Below are positions 21,855 through 33,391 of a stretch of 64,000 nt of DNA, in pieces; the stretch's first letter is position 1, and the number at the start of each line of letters is the position of its first letter. The DNA comes from Anolis sagrei (lineage: Eukaryota; Chordata; Lepidosauria; Squamata; Anolidae). Made by a program: the position numbers and the translations under genes. The notes below the pieces were generated by a model, which saw nothing but the letters and a program-made list of their open reading frames with translations, was not told where the DNA came from and ran no database searches. The stretch covers positions 176,622,040 to 176,686,039 of the forward strand of contig NC_090025.1 in the NCBI RefSeq assembly GCF_037176765.1, in the 5' to 3' direction.

Positions 21855-22383
21855 ACTCCAGCTGGTTCCAACCCTTATTTCTGGTGGGCAAGCTAAAACT
21901 GTTACTCAATTGGTATTTTGTATTTTAAATTGCGAGTCACTACTCTGGGAGCCCACAGTGGGTTAAACCACTGAGCTGCTGAGCTTGTTGACCAAAAGGT
22001 CGCAGGTTCAAATCCTGGGAGTGGTGTGATCTTCTGCTGTAAGCTCCAGCTTCTGCCAACCTAGCAGTTTGAAAACATGCAAATGTGAGTAGATCAATAG
22101 GTACTGCTCTGGCAAGGTAACGGCGCGCCATGTAGTCATGACCTTGGAGGTGTCTACGGTAACGCCGGCTCTTCAGCTTGGAAATGGGAGATGAGCACCA
22201 CACCCCAGAGTCAGACATGACTGGATTTAATGTCAGGGGAAAACCTTTACCTTACCTACTCTAGTTATTTTATTAAACTTTTAAAAAATTGTTTGTGATT
22301 TTAGAAAATTTCAGGAGGACTTAACTTTGCTTTGAAATCTGATTTAATCATGTATGTACTGTTATATGTGTTATTATGCTTAG
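21855..22383. repeat. Left arm of an inverted duplication around ETFBKMT exon 3
   Basis: Matches the complement of 23315-23533 (shared actccagctgg, attttgtattttaaattg, gaaaatttcaggaggactt, tttaatcatgta). It carries a Sauria SINE that the other arm lacks. Confidence 0.82.
21947..22257 (+). repeat. Sauria SINE
   Basis: gggagcccacagtgggttaa head to taatgtcaggggaaaacct tail; inserted in the left arm of the inverted duplication. Confidence 0.9.
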
Positions 22384-22486
22384 GGGGTCTCAACACCATT
22401 ATGACCAATCAAGTAAGGCAATTGGTCGAATATGAAGATGTCACCTCACTGCTCTCCAGCCAGTGGCATTCAAGGAGTGTCTAGAC

Positions 22487-22605
22487 CAGGCATGGGCAAA
22501 CTTTGGCCCTCCAGGTGTTTTGGACTTCAACTCCCACAATTGTTGTTAGGAATTGTGGGAGTTAGAGTCCAAAACACCTGGAGGGCCAAAGTTTGCCCAT
22601 GCCTG
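22487..22605. mobile_element. Palindromic hAT MITE
   Basis: Ends caggcatgggcaaac / gtttgcccatgcctg; flanks GTCTAGAC and GCCTAGAA match at 6 of 8. Confidence 0.88.
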
Positions 22606-22721
22606 GCCTAGAAACTTCATCAAGAGATGTCCCTTCCAATCAAAAAATATTTTAGGCAAGCATCTTGTTTACATCCTTAAAGAATAAAAAGCTCAGTAAC
22701 ATATAGATAGACATACACACA

Positions 22722-22727
22722 TTTATT
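22722..22727 (-). terminator. ETFBKMT: Candidate ETFBKMT polyadenylation signal
   Basis: AATAAA on the reverse strand about 205 bases after the stop codon. Confidence 0.6.
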
Positions 22728-22931
22728 TCCACTGTTCAAACAGGGAGCATTATAAGGCAATTTAAAATTATATATGTTCTTGTTCTATTTTCTTGAGTTG
22801 TATCATCAGCTGGGATGAGTCATTTAGGCACAGTGAATTGCAAGTGATGTCACCAAACAATCTGGGCTTCCAGTCTAAGTAGTTCAACTCTTGCCACTTT
22901 AATACAATTGCTTACACAAAAGTAATCCACT

Positions 22932-23281
22932 TCAGAGTCCGGGTTGGTAGTGCCAGACAACAGTGCTGGTGGAGCCATTATTTTCTTGTGCCGTTGCCTC
23001 AGGGAGGACATATTCACTGATTCTGTGCAACTCTTTCTGAATTCGGTGGGTCACAAAATGAGGTCTGCCAGGGTCCCCGATTAATACTTGAGTCCCAGGA
23101 GTCTGAGCATATTTCTTCAGCCACGGGTGAAGGCTATCTGCAAGCTCTTCACTGTAAAACATGTCCCCTAAGACAATGAGGTCCCACCTGTCTATCTCTG
23201 TACCAATCAGGTTCTCCGTTAGAACAGGGAAAGGATTCACATTGTTCAATTCACAATTGAGCACCGTGGCAGCTGCTGCAA
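22932..23281 (-). CDS. ETFBKMT: ETFBKMT coding exon 3 and stop
   Basis: ETFBKMT (METTL20) is a mitochondrial seven-beta-strand methyltransferase that methylates lysines of the electron transfer flavoprotein beta subunit. Acceptor ttgatttgttcccag on the reverse strand; two bases complete a Val codon, followed by 115 codons. The product contains LNCELNNVNPFPVL, DRWDLIVLGDMFYSEELADS and TQVLIGDPGRPHFVTH, close to 'LNCELNRLNPFPIL', 'DKWDLVVLGDMFYDEDLADS' and 'RVLIGDPGRPQF' of mammalian ETFBKMT. 'GDMFY' is the post-II motif of this methyltransferase family. The C-terminus ends STVVWHYQPGL, close to the human 'STVWGFQP'. It is convergent with AMN1, as in mammals. Confidence 0.96.
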
Positions 23282-23314
23282 CTGGGAACAAATCAAAAAG
23301 ATCCCTATTCAAAT

Positions 23315-23533
23315 TAAGCATTATAACAAATATAGCAGTAAATACATGACTAAATCTGACTTCAGAGCAAAATCAAGTCCTCCTGAAATTTTCTAATAAT
23401 TACAAACAATTGTGAAAATGTTTTTTAAAATAACCAGAATAGTGACTCACAATTTAAAATACAAAAGACCAACTGAATTACAGTTTTAGTTAGCTCACCA
23501 GAAATTTAGAACAATCGGAGCCAGCTGGAGTGT
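23315..23533. repeat. Right arm of the inverted duplication
   Basis: ETFBKMT intron sequence starting 34 bases upstream of the last exon, copied in inverted form at 21855-22383. Confidence 0.82.
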
Positions 23534-23614
23534 TGCTACATAGAAAGTCCAGCAATTTAGCTTCGGGTGGCTTACAGTTTCATTGCACAGATGGTTATTG
23601 GTTAATATTTTTTA

Positions 23615-24258
23615 TTGGTTTCCTAGCTTCGGGTTGGTGTGAGCTTTCCAGACTGTATGGCCATGTTCCAGAAGCATTCTCTCCTGATGTTTTGCCTGCA
23701 TCTATGGCAGGCATCCTCAGAGGTTGTGACGTCTGTTGGAAATTAAGAAAATGGTATTTATATATCTGTGGAATGTCCAGGGTGGGAGAAAGAGTTCTTG
23801 TCTGTTTGAGGTAGGTGTGAATATTGCAATTGGCCATCTTGATTAGCATTTAATGGCCTAGCAGTTTCAAGGTCTGGCTTCTTACTGCCTGGGGAATCCT
23901 CTGTTGGGAGGTGATTAGCTGGCCCTGATTGTTTCTTGTCTGGAATTCCCCTGTTTTCTGAGTCTTGTTCTTTATACTGCTAGGCCATTAAATGCCATTA
24001 AATGCTAATCAAGGTGGCCAATTGCAATATTCACACCTACCTCAAACAGACAGTTTTTTTTCTCCCACCCTGGACTTTCCACTGATCTATAAATCCAATT
24101 TTCCTACTTTCCAGCAGACCACACAACCTCTGAGGATGCCTGCCATAGATGCAGGCGAAACGTCAGGAGAGAATGCTTCTGGAATATGGCCATACAGCCC
24201 AGAAAACTCACAACAACCCAGTGATTCTGGCCATGAAAGCCTTAGACAATACATCTCC
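23615..24258. mobile_element. PLE fold-back copy with one intact hammerhead core
   Basis: Reverse arm 23615-23975 and forward arm about 23980-24258. The forward core has CTGAGGA 24130-24136, a perfect 6-bp stem II (24138-24143 with 24151-24156) and GAAACGTC 24157-24164. Confidence 0.85.
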
Positions 24259-25261
24259 TAGCTTTCTTCCAAAAGTGGGACCCAATAAGACAAGTGACTT
24301 AAAATGGACCTGAAGTTAGACTATTAAGCACAATAAAATGGTAACATTAAAACCCAGCTTAATTAAAAGCAATTGAAACACATCAGTAATGGCCCAGCAC
24401 AAATCTGTGGTTAAGATATAGCTGGAGGTCCTTTTTTGAACAAGGAAGACTATCAATCAGTGTGGAAGGTGAAAAATCCTCAACCAATGATAAGTATGGA
24501 CTGCTTATCTAGAACCATCGTTCTTTGAGTGCTCATTTGTAAACACAAAAAATGGGTTTATTACGCCTGTGCAGGGCATCATTTAAAACTTTCTGGAACT
24601 GTTATGTAAGCAGTTTGGTGGCAGCCCTCTTCCGCACCAAGCATGATTCCTGCTCAGACATTCAATTCTCTGGAAATCATATCAACAGCCATTGTTACCA
24701 TCATATAGTTCGGAAAGGAGGCAAGTTTATGAATTCAGTCAACAGCAATTTAATAATAGAATTAGGAGAGATTTGAGCAAGGTTCAAAAAGTTAAAGTGC
24801 AAAGACTTTGTACTCTTGCTAGGGGATGGCAAAAAAAGACAACACTCCTTTCTCAGCAGCCCACTCTATTCATATGCACGGTTCAGTGGAAGAGGGGCTT
24901 CTCACCATTAGCCTTTTTAGGTTTCTATGCTGGGCACAGCAAAGGGAAGTTGTGCGTCTCTCCTCAGCCAGCTTGCTCGTTCACCCATTTTGAATTTACA
25001 TGTGTTTGGTTGCATACAAATAATATGAAGTAGCACAATATTGGGTGGCATTTAAAAGATGCATTATATACACATCTTGATACCATGCTCTGAAGTTCTG
25101 AGGCCCACCAATTTCCAAGAATATGCTTCACTTCAAAGTATTCTCTACGAGAATCATTCCTTTTTCTCAAAGCCTAAGCATAGTAGGGTTCTCTGGCAGT
25201 TGATGGACTGAAACACCCATCAACCCTACTCAGGCTAGCCAACGGTAATGGATCATGGGGA
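24259..25261. other. ETFBKMT intron 2, no feature recognised
   Basis: No conserved ORF or repeat assigned. Confidence 0.45.
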
Positions 25262-25339
25262 TTGCAGTTCAGCACCACATATATTCTCCATCTAATGGAC
25301 AGAGTTGCTGAAAGGGATATAAACTGGTGCCTAGCTTCT

Positions 25340-25960
25340 TTCTTCAATATGGAAGATACTATACAAATCTACATAGGGACCACCAAACGCAGTGCCCAAA
25401 CACGAATCCAGGAACATGAAAGGCATTGCAGACTACTTCAACCAGAGAAGTCAGCCATAGCAGAGCACCTGATGAACCAACCTGGACACAGCATATTTGA
25501 GAACTCTTGTCTGCTGAAGCTAGGTGTGAATGTTTCAACTGACCACCTTGATTAGCATTTGATGGCCTGGCAGTAAATGGGGAAATCTTTTGTTGAGAGG
25601 TGATTAGATGTGCCTGATTGTTTCCCCTCTGTTGTTTTGCTGTTGTAATTTTAGAGTTTTTTAATACTGGTAGCCAGATTTTGTTCATTTTCATGGTTTC
25701 CTCCTTTCTGTTGAAATTGTCCACATGCTTGTGGATTTCAATGGCTTCTCTGTGTAGTCTGACATGGTGGTTGTGAGAGTGGTCCAGCATTTCTGTGTTC
25801 TTTGCCTCAACCTGGTCATTCCACAGATATATAAACCCACTTTCCTAGTCCCAATAGACCTCACTACCTCTGAGGATGCTTGCCATAGATGCAGATGAAA
25901 CGTCAGGAGAAAATGCCTCTAGAACATGGCCATAGAGCCCAAAAAAAACCTACAACCCAG
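25340..25960 (+). mobile_element. PLE copy: GIY-YIG region with inverted internal segment
   Basis: 25350-25500 reads 'QIYIGTTKRSAQTRIQEHER' and 'HLMNQPGHSI', the GIY-YIG endonuclease region typical of Penelope-like elements. The continuation, 25501-25800, is on the opposite strand ('MLDHSHNHHVRLHREAIEIH'), and 25801-25960 returns to the forward strand with the terminal repeat. Confidence 0.85.
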
Positions 25961-26277
25961 ATACTATACTGTTTGATAACGTTTACGCCCAAGAATATTG
26001 TGGCAGAAACTTCCCAGTTAGGGCTGCCTGAACAAAGTTTTGGGAAATCTCATCATTACAGGCATCTAGGAGACCACTGGAGTTGCCTCAATTAAACACA
26101 AGTCAGCTTGACCTGGTGTCAACAGTAAGTATTTATATGGCACGACTCCTTACCTGGCATAACAAACTCATTTGGAAGGCCAGCCAAGGTACACAAATGT
26201 CCAGCTCTGCTGGCTGGGAGGTAAACATGTTAACCAAGTTAGGACATATGTAAAGACCCATAGAACAGGGACAAATT

Positions 26278-26470
26278 TGTTGTTGTTGCCTTCATTTCCA
26301 ACTTATGGCAAGCCTAAAGTGACTCTATCATGGGTTTTGGTTGTTTTTTTTGGGAAAGATTTGTTCATAAGGACTTTGGTACTAAACACCCTCGGAGGAT
26401 GCCCAAGTGGCTTTCCATGACTAAGCAGACAATGGAATCCAGATCTCAAACTACTACACTGCACTACTAC
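26278..26470 (-). repeat. Fragment of another tRNA-type SINE
   Basis: Resembles the 'cttatggc...cctatcatggg' squamate SINE; a second scrap lies at 51810-51885. Confidence 0.5.
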
Positions 26471-26698
26471 AGCCTTATTAGATAATGAAAAGTGCATTTT
26501 GGGAACTGTCAAAGCCAGAGACACACAACTCTGATGCTCTTAAAGTCATGGTGGCAAAACCTTATACAGGCAATCCCCGGGTTCCAAATTAGATAGTTCT
26601 GCAAATTTGTTCTTTAGTTGAATTATTATGTAAGTTAGAGCAGGTACATTTTAAAAATCTAACTCCAGCCATTTTTAAAAGTTTTGGATAGAAAATAA

Positions 26699-26943
26699 TA
26701 GGTAAAGGTTTCCCCTGACATGAAATCTAGTCATGTCCTACTCTGAGGGGTAGTGCTCTTCTCCATTTCTAAGTCAAAGAGCCAGCGTTGTCTGTAGACA
26801 CCTCCAAGGTCATGTGGCCAGCATGACTACACAGAGCGCCATTACCTTGCCACAAAACTGGTACCTATTGACCTACTCACATTTGCATGTTTTCAAACTG
26901 CTAGATTGGCAGAAGCTGGGCCTAACAGCGGGAGCTCACCCCA
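26699..26943 (-). repeat. Sauria SINE, truncated
   Basis: Tail ggtaaaggtttcccctgaca to gcgggagctcaccccactcc; the head is missing. Confidence 0.88.
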
Positions 26944-27096
26944 CTCCCTGACCATGAATAGCTACCATACTTTCAGAGAACCTTACACTAAGCAAGAATC
27001 TTTCACAACAGGTTCTTAAACCATTCCTGGTCTCACGTGGCCATCCTTCCTCCCAAGTGACTGAAACCGCTTTGCACTGAGAAGGGAGTCTCTTAC

Positions 27097-27227
27097 CAGG
27101 ATCAATGTCATTGGCCACAACCTGCGATGCTCCACTCATGATGGCCGCTATGGCAGTCGCTCCACAGCCACTGCCCAGATCTAGAACCTTCTTTCTTCTA
27201 ACAATCTTGGGATTATCAAGAAGGTAT
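27097..27227 (-). CDS. ETFBKMT: ETFBKMT coding exon 2
   Basis: Acceptor aaatacactcag, donor GTAAGA (27096-27091), both on the reverse strand. One base completes the Arg codon from exon 1, then 43 codons and one base. The exon carries the S-adenosylmethionine-binding motif I, LDLGSGCGATAIAA, and the acidic loop NDIDP, which together are the cofactor site of this methyltransferase family. Confidence 0.97.
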
Positions 27228-27431
27228 CTGAGTGTATTTTGAAAAATAAGAAAAGTAAAAATAAAATTCATGACAAAGTCTGTTGCATAGGCAAATTCAC
27301 CAGAACATCACAGTATATCAAAGAGATAAAATAGCAGTTATAGTCAGTCTTCCACATTTGCTGGAATTAGAAACATAGGGTCCTTAAGAAAGTAAAAAAC
27401 CACAAATAAAGAAACTGATATTTTTTAATAT

Positions 27432-27568
27432 ATTGTCGAAGGCTTTCAGGGCCAGAATCACTGGGTTGCTGTAAGATTTTCGGCCTGTATGGCCATGTTC
27501 CAGATGCATTCTCTCCTGACGTTTTGCCTATATCTATGGCAGGCATCCTCAGAGGTTGTGAGGTCTAG
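27432..27568 (-). mobile_element. PLE end fragment
   Basis: tattgtcgaaggctttcagg to tcctcagaggttgtgaggtc; the hammerhead region is decayed. Confidence 0.75.
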
Positions 27569-27846
27569 TTTTTTAACCTGAGTGAACACCTTGCTAGAAA
27601 GTTCAAGGTCTTCCAGAAGGACTCTATGGTTAAATTGCACAGAAGATTCCTAAAAGAGGTATTTTCTCTCATTTCCAAGTCCCTCTGCAAGACTGGAAGA
27701 AGTTGACCACAGACTTTCGCTGAAAGAACTAAAGATTCCTAGATAAAACATTAAAAATCATACCCGTGAAAAATTAAATCCAAAGTGTATAGGGACAACT
27801 GAGTGCCTCATCCCCCAAAGAGCCTCCTTGTAGGTTCTTGGGTTTT

Positions 27847-27916
27847 GAATCATAGAGTCATAGAGTTGGAAGAGACCTCATGGACCATCCAGTCCAATCC
27901 ACTGCCAAGAAGCAGG
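27847..27916 (-). mobile_element. CR1 terminal scrap
   Basis: tcatagagtcatagagttgg to actgccaagaagcaggaaaa. Confidence 0.75.
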
Positions 27917-28168
27917 AAAATACTTTATGTACTCATTATCACTAAGGATGGAATGACCTGGAGTTCGGGAGGCTCTCGCACTGAACACTAAAAACCCACT
28001 GAACTTATTGGTGCCCTGGCAGAAGAATACTGGTAAGATTCAAGAACATCTCCATCACAACTGGTGTGATTAATTACAGAGTTGTTGGAATCTGTACATA
28101 AGTACTCAAGGCTTTTTTGTTGTTGTTATAGAGCCCCAAGATCTTGCCCAAGTGTTAAAGTTACTATA

Positions 28169-29072
28169 TCTATATAAATAAAAATTTAATGTTCGTTTGT
28201 GGGATTAACAGAACTCAAAAACCACTGGATGAATTGACACCAAATTTGGACACAAGACACCTAACAACCCAATGTATGTCCTTCACTAAAAAAAAAAAAT
28301 CAATTTCGTAATTTGGGAGTTGTAGTTGCTGGGATTTATAGTTCACCTACAATCAAAGAGCATTCTGAACTCCACCAAAAATGGCAGTGAACCAAACGTG
28401 GCATACAGGACTCCCATGACCAACAGAAAACACTAGAAGGGTTTGGTGGGCATTGACCTTTAGTTTGGGAATTTTAGTTCACCTGCATCCAGAGAGCACT
28501 GTGGACTCAAACAATGATGGATCTGGACCAAAATTGGCACAAATATTCCATATCCCCAAATATGAACACAGATGGAGTTTGGGGAAAATAGACCTTGGCA
28601 TTTGGGATTTGTAGTTACTGGGATTTATAGTTCACCTACAATTAAGAGCATTCTGAATCCGACAAACGACAGAATTGGGGCAAACTTCCCACACAGAACC
28701 CCCATGACCAACAGAAAATACTTAAGGCCATCCAGTCCAACTCTCTTCATCAGGGCAAGAAAATGTAATTGGAGCCCACCTGACAAAGAGCCATCCAGTC
28801 ATAAATATAGATAGATAGAGATATGATTCACACAGAGAGAGAGAGATATAGTATTTGAAAGAGACCCCTAAAGAAGCACAATAATATGTTCCATGATCCA
28901 GAGTAGGCAAACCAGACAATCTCCACATCAACACTGACAAAGAAACAACAAGAAGTACTGTTTACCCACAAGCATAAAGAAATTACATATATTAGAAACC
29001 ATCACTTTCTCATTACTTTATTTTCCAGATCACCAGACTGGGCCACAGCAACGCGTGGCAGGGGACAGCTAG
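28169..29072 (+). mobile_element. Non-autonomous Helitron
   Basis: Starts TC (tctatataaataaaaattta), ends CTAG preceded by a GC hairpin (gccac / gtggc around 29042-29058), and sits between a host A and T. These are the standard Helitron terminal signs. It contains the ~420-bp core shared with the SPIN-like hAT copies (28306-28720). Confidence 0.82.
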
Positions 29073-29086
29073 TACCAATTAATCAT

Positions 29087-29328
29087 AAAATCATAGAATC
29101 AAAGAGTTGGAAGAGACCTCATGGGCCATCCAGTCCAACCCCCTGCCAAGAAGCAGGAATATTGCATTCAAATCACCCCTGACAGATGGCCATCCAGCCT
29201 CTGCTTAAAAGCTTCCAAGGAAGGAGCCTCCACCACACTCCGGGGCAGAGAGTTCCACTGCTGAATGGCTCTCACAGTCAGGAAGTTCTTCCTAATGTTC
29301 AGATGGAATCTCCTCTCTTGTAGTTTGT
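29087..29328 (-). mobile_element. CR1 3' end
   Basis: tcataaaatcatagaatc to ttcagatggaatctcctctc. Confidence 0.87.
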
Positions 29329-29390
29329 AGTATATTATATTATAATAATATAATATACACATAATATTATAATATAATACAATATAAAAC

Positions 29391-29423
<33 letters not shown>

Positions 29424-29480
29424 AATATTATAATTATATATTTTATATTACATGTAATATTACTAATAATATTACAATAT
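29329..29480. repeat. AT-rich simple sequence
   Basis: Runs of taatat and (AAT)n. Confidence 0.8.
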
Positions 29481-29482
29481 AA

Positions 29483-29939
29483 TGGTGAAAGGGTTAAAGA
29501 GCTTATTAGAGTGCAAAAATGTTAAAATGCTGAAATGCAAACCTAAAGAGAGGTGCCCCTCTTGGCTGAGGGACAGAAGACCGAAGGCCAAGGGGAGATT
29601 ATGTATCTTGAAGACACAGGATGTTCCGATTGTCAAGTACGCCCAGGGCGTCCTGACACCTTCATGCTTATCTATAACAATAATGTGTGTGTCTGTCTAT
29701 GCTTGCGTAGTATGTAGAGCTTATCAGTTAGAGGCACCAAAATGGCCAAAACATGAGAAAAACATGTTTTTAAAAAGTTGATTTGATAAGATGTATGTGC
29801 CCCATGACACAGCAAAAAGAATGTATATAAAGGAACTGGAAAATTCTAACAGGACGGTCAGCCTTTTCTTAAAGACACACACTGGTCTTCAGCTGTCCCG
29901 TCTCTGCGTGGCCACGCTGAAAAAAAGATTTTTTACTTC
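29483..29939 (+). mobile_element. Possible solo LTR
   Basis: TG...CA-like ends, a TATA-like tatataaagg near 29825, and no coding capacity. A fossil of uncertain family. Confidence 0.4.
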
Positions 29940-29947
29940 ACCTAAGG

Positions 29948-30480
29948 CAGTGATTCTCAACCTTCCTAACGCCGTGACCCCTTAATACAGTCCCTCATGT
30001 TGTGGTGACCCCCAACCATAACATTGTTTTTGTTGCTACTTCATAACAGTCATTTTACTACTGTTATAAATCATAATGTAAATATCAGATATGCAAGATG
30101 TGTTTTCATTCACTGGACCAAACTGGGCACAAATACCCAATGCACCCACATGTAAATGCTAGTGGGGTTGGGGGAGGATTGATTTTGTAATTTGGGAGTT
30201 GTAGTTCCTGGGATTTATAGTTCACCTATAATCAAAGAGCATTCTGAACTCCACCAGTGATGGATTTGAACCTAATTTGCCACACAGAACTTCCATGACC
30301 AACAGAAAACACTGGAAGGGTTTGGTGGGTATTGACTTTGAGTTGGGGAATTATAGTTCACCTATATCCAGAGAGCACTGTGGACTCACGCAATGGGGGA
30401 TCTGGACCAAACTTGACATAAATACTCAATATGCGCAAATGTGAACACTGGTGGAGCCTGGGGATAATAGACCTTGATAT
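29948..30480 (+). mobile_element. SPIN-like hAT, right end missing
   Basis: Starts cagtgattctcaaccttcct; preceding 8 bases ACCTAAGG. Contains the shared core, then breaks off before a (TG)n run (30506-30528). Confidence 0.82.
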
Positions 30481-30527
30481 TGTGCTATGCTAATAATATA
30501 ATATATTGTGTGTGTGTGTGTGTGTGT

Positions 30528-30600
30528 ATCTTGTAAGCTGCTCTGAGTCCCCTTTGGGGTGAGAAGGGTGGCACAGAAATGCAGTAAATAAATAAATAAG
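30528..30600 (+). repeat. LINE 3' tail fragment
   Basis: gtaagctgctctgagtcccc to aaataaataaataag. Confidence 0.65.
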
Positions 30601-30962
30601 CAAGTTATTTCTTTTAGTATAATAGTTTTGACAGAAGCCAGGTGTTGCTGCCTGCATATTGGCGGAGTCCTGGATTCTGACAAAAAACAACAACCCCATC
30701 CTTCTTCATCCCAGATGGCTAGGACTACATGGTAAACATTTATACTTCATTCACTGAGTTAATCATTGTTCACCCATGCTTGCTTTTCCAAGATAAATCT
30801 CGGCACTTTGAGAAACTACACTGACAAGTACAAATTCAACAGATGCCGTGCCTCTCCATACAGGAAAATGGCCTTTGAAGCTACAGTCGCTGCCTCTCGG
30901 GAAACTATAGTCTGAAGTTAATGACTTGAGACTTTAATAATAATAAATCAGTATAACCATCA

Positions 30963-31708
30963 AAAGATAAAAAGGTAAATGTTTCCCCTGGCATTAAGTC
31001 TAGTTGTGTCCGACTCTGGGAGGTGGTGCTCATCTCCATTTCTAAGCTGAAGAGCCGGCATTGTCCGGAGACACCTCCAAGGTCAAGTGGCTAGTATGAC
31101 TGCAGGGAGTGTCATTACCTTCTCACCAAGGCAGTACCTATTGATCTACTCACATTTGCATGATTTTGAACTGCTAGGTTGGCAGAAGCTGGGCCTAACA
31201 GTGGGAGCTCATCCTGTGGGGGCAGTTAAAAATAAATATATTGATTTTTCCCTTTTGGTACAAAAGTCAACAGAAAAGTATATATTGATTTTTCCCTTTT
31301 GGTCCTGTTTGAACTGACGTATATGCTGACCAGCACAAGGTCACAGGAGATATGACTTGAACACGCTGATTTTCCAGATGATTAAGATGTTTTCCTATGT
31401 ATTAATAATTAACTAATGTCACCAAGTTAAATAAGCAATTGTATATAAATATGTGCTCTGTTTAAATCAAGGTGTGCGGAAACCCCTTGATTCAGCTGCA
31501 GGCTGAGCTTTCCCACCCTTTTCCATGGAAAAGTAAAAAGTTTTGAACTTGGAGCTCTGCTCTAGCCTGGCATCGTTCTTCCACCCCATTTGCCTCCCAA
31601 CGGACAGGCTGCTGTCTGCTGCAACAACCCCGCTCCCCAAATTCGAACCGCCAACCTTTTGGTCAGCAAGTTCAGCAGCTCAGTGGTTTAAGCCACTGTG
31701 CCTCAGGG
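30963..31708 (-). repeat. Sauria SINE split by an LTR
   Basis: Tail and body at 30963-31214, tRNA-like head at 31627-31708; the two parts join at the expected place in the consensus. Confidence 0.87.
31215..31626 (+). mobile_element. Solo LTR inside a Sauria SINE
   Basis: A 412-bp TG...CA block flanked by ATCC / ACCCC-like direct repeats within SINE sequence, with a TATA-like tatataaatatg near 31443. A fossil younger than the SINE copy that it splits; family not fixed. Confidence 0.6.
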
Positions 31709-31876
31709 GACAGTACAACCATCAAAAGATATGTTGAAGTGTGTCCCAATTTGGGAAGTAAACCAATTGCTTTTAGATATGTGGTAAATGACAGGAAAAA
31801 AGTTGCATTGGTTGACATTAAAAACAAAGGAGGCAGAGTAGAAAAATAACAGTAAGACAACACATTTATACTTAAA

Positions 31877-32115
31877 CTAGCCATCCCCTGCCATGCGTTG
31901 CTGTGGCGCAGTCTGGTGATCTGGAAAATAAAGTAATGGTTTCTAATATATGTAATTCCTTTATGCTTATGGGTAAACAGTATTCCTTGTTGTTTCTATG
32001 TCAGTGTTGATGTGGAGATTGTCTGATTTGCCTAATCTGGAACATGCGACATATAATTCTCCTGCTTTAGGGGTCCCTTCCAAATCTATGATACTATATC
32101 TCTGTGTGTGAATTG

Positions 32116-32158
<43 letters not shown>

Positions 32159-32780
32159 ATCTATGGCTGGATGGCTCTTCGTCAGGAGGGCTTTGATTAT
32201 GTTTTCTTGCCCTGGTGAAGGGAGTTGGTCTGGATGGCCTTAAGTATGGTGGTTCTGTGTGGGAAGTTTGCCCCAATTCTGTCATTGGTGGGGTTCAGCA
32301 TGCTCTTTGATTGTAGGTGAACTATAAATCCCAGAAACTACAACTCCCAAATGTCAGGGTCTATTTCCCCCAAACTCCACCAGTATTCACATTTGGGCAA
32401 ATTGAGGATTTGTGCCAAGTTTGGTCCAGATCAATCATTGTTTGAGTCCAAAGTGCCCTCTGGATGTAGGTGAACTACAACTCCCAAACTCAAAGTCAAT
32501 GCCCACCAAACCCTTTTAGTATTTTCTGTTGGTCATGGGAGTCCTGCATCCCAAGATTGGTTCAATTCCATCATTGGTGGAGTTCAGAATGCTGTTTGAT
32601 TATATGTGTACTATAAATCCCAGCAACTACAACTCCCAAATGAGAAATTCAATTTTTTTAAAGTGAAGGACATACATTGGGTTGTTAGGTGACTTGTGTC
32701 CAAATTTGGTGTCAATTTTCCCAGTGGTTTTTGAGTTCTCTTAATCCCACAAACAAACATTACATTTTTATTTATATAGA
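31877..32780 (-). mobile_element. Non-autonomous Helitron
   Basis: Reverse copy of the family at 28169. CTAG at 31877-31880 with the adjacent hairpin, GA at 32779-32780 (complement of TC), between host A and T. Also 904 bp long. Contains a (TATC)n run near 32111-32158. Confidence 0.82.
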
Positions 32781-33071
32781 TGAACACTGTGAAAACTACT
32801 TCAATACAGTACAACTATAGGAAGTGCATGTATTTCTAAGCATACATAAATGTATACATTTCAAAACACTTGACACTTAGTGGGCTACTTTACATAATTA
32901 TAAATTGCACTCTCAATTTTATTGTGGGTATTTTTTATATGCCTATATCTCCCAGAATGGGCCTCTGCTGTCTCACTTATATTGCCCCCACCTAATAAAT
33001 GTGTCTTTTAAGGTGTCAGGTGAATGTTTGTCACTTCTGCTGCAACACATTAACATTTGGGGAAAAATTAC

Positions 33072-33391
33072 CTGGCTAGTCCTTGTCCTCCTGGCCAGTA
33101 GAAGGCCCAGTAGGGCTCTCCATAGGGCCACAAGGCAGCTTTTTCATGCCAAAAGTGGCAGCGAGGTGTCATCAGTCGCAAACTTATTTCCGGCGTCAGG
33201 TTCCCACCATTGATAACTTCAGTGTTGTCCTCCAGAAAGGCTCTCATCTCCGGAGGCAGGAGTTGACTTGAAGCTCCATGATGGCAGCACCTCCAAAGCA
33301 AACCTCTGCTTGGGTTCTTCTGCTTCAAGCCTTTCCTGAAGACATTCCTCCCGCATAACTGCAGCAAGTGTCTCCTTCCTATAAAAATCAT
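33072..33391 (-). CDS. ETFBKMT: ETFBKMT coding exon 1
   Basis: 106 codons plus two bases; donor GTAAT at 33071-33067 on the reverse strand. The product has an Arg/Lys-rich, acidic-poor N-terminus (GRRHLLQLCGRNVFRKGLKQ) suited to mitochondrial import, then PPEMRAFLEDNTEV, LTPEISLRLMTPRC and YWAFYWPGGQGLAR. These match 'DPEIKAFLEENTEV', 'LTPEIQLRLLTPRC' and 'YWAIYWPGGQALSR' of the human protein. Start chosen: this Met gives about 59 residues before the end of 'NTEV', close to the 57 of human. A likely acceptor (tttctgctacag) lies upstream at 33447-33445, so the exon probably begins at 33444 with a 53-base 5' UTR. Confidence 0.93.
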
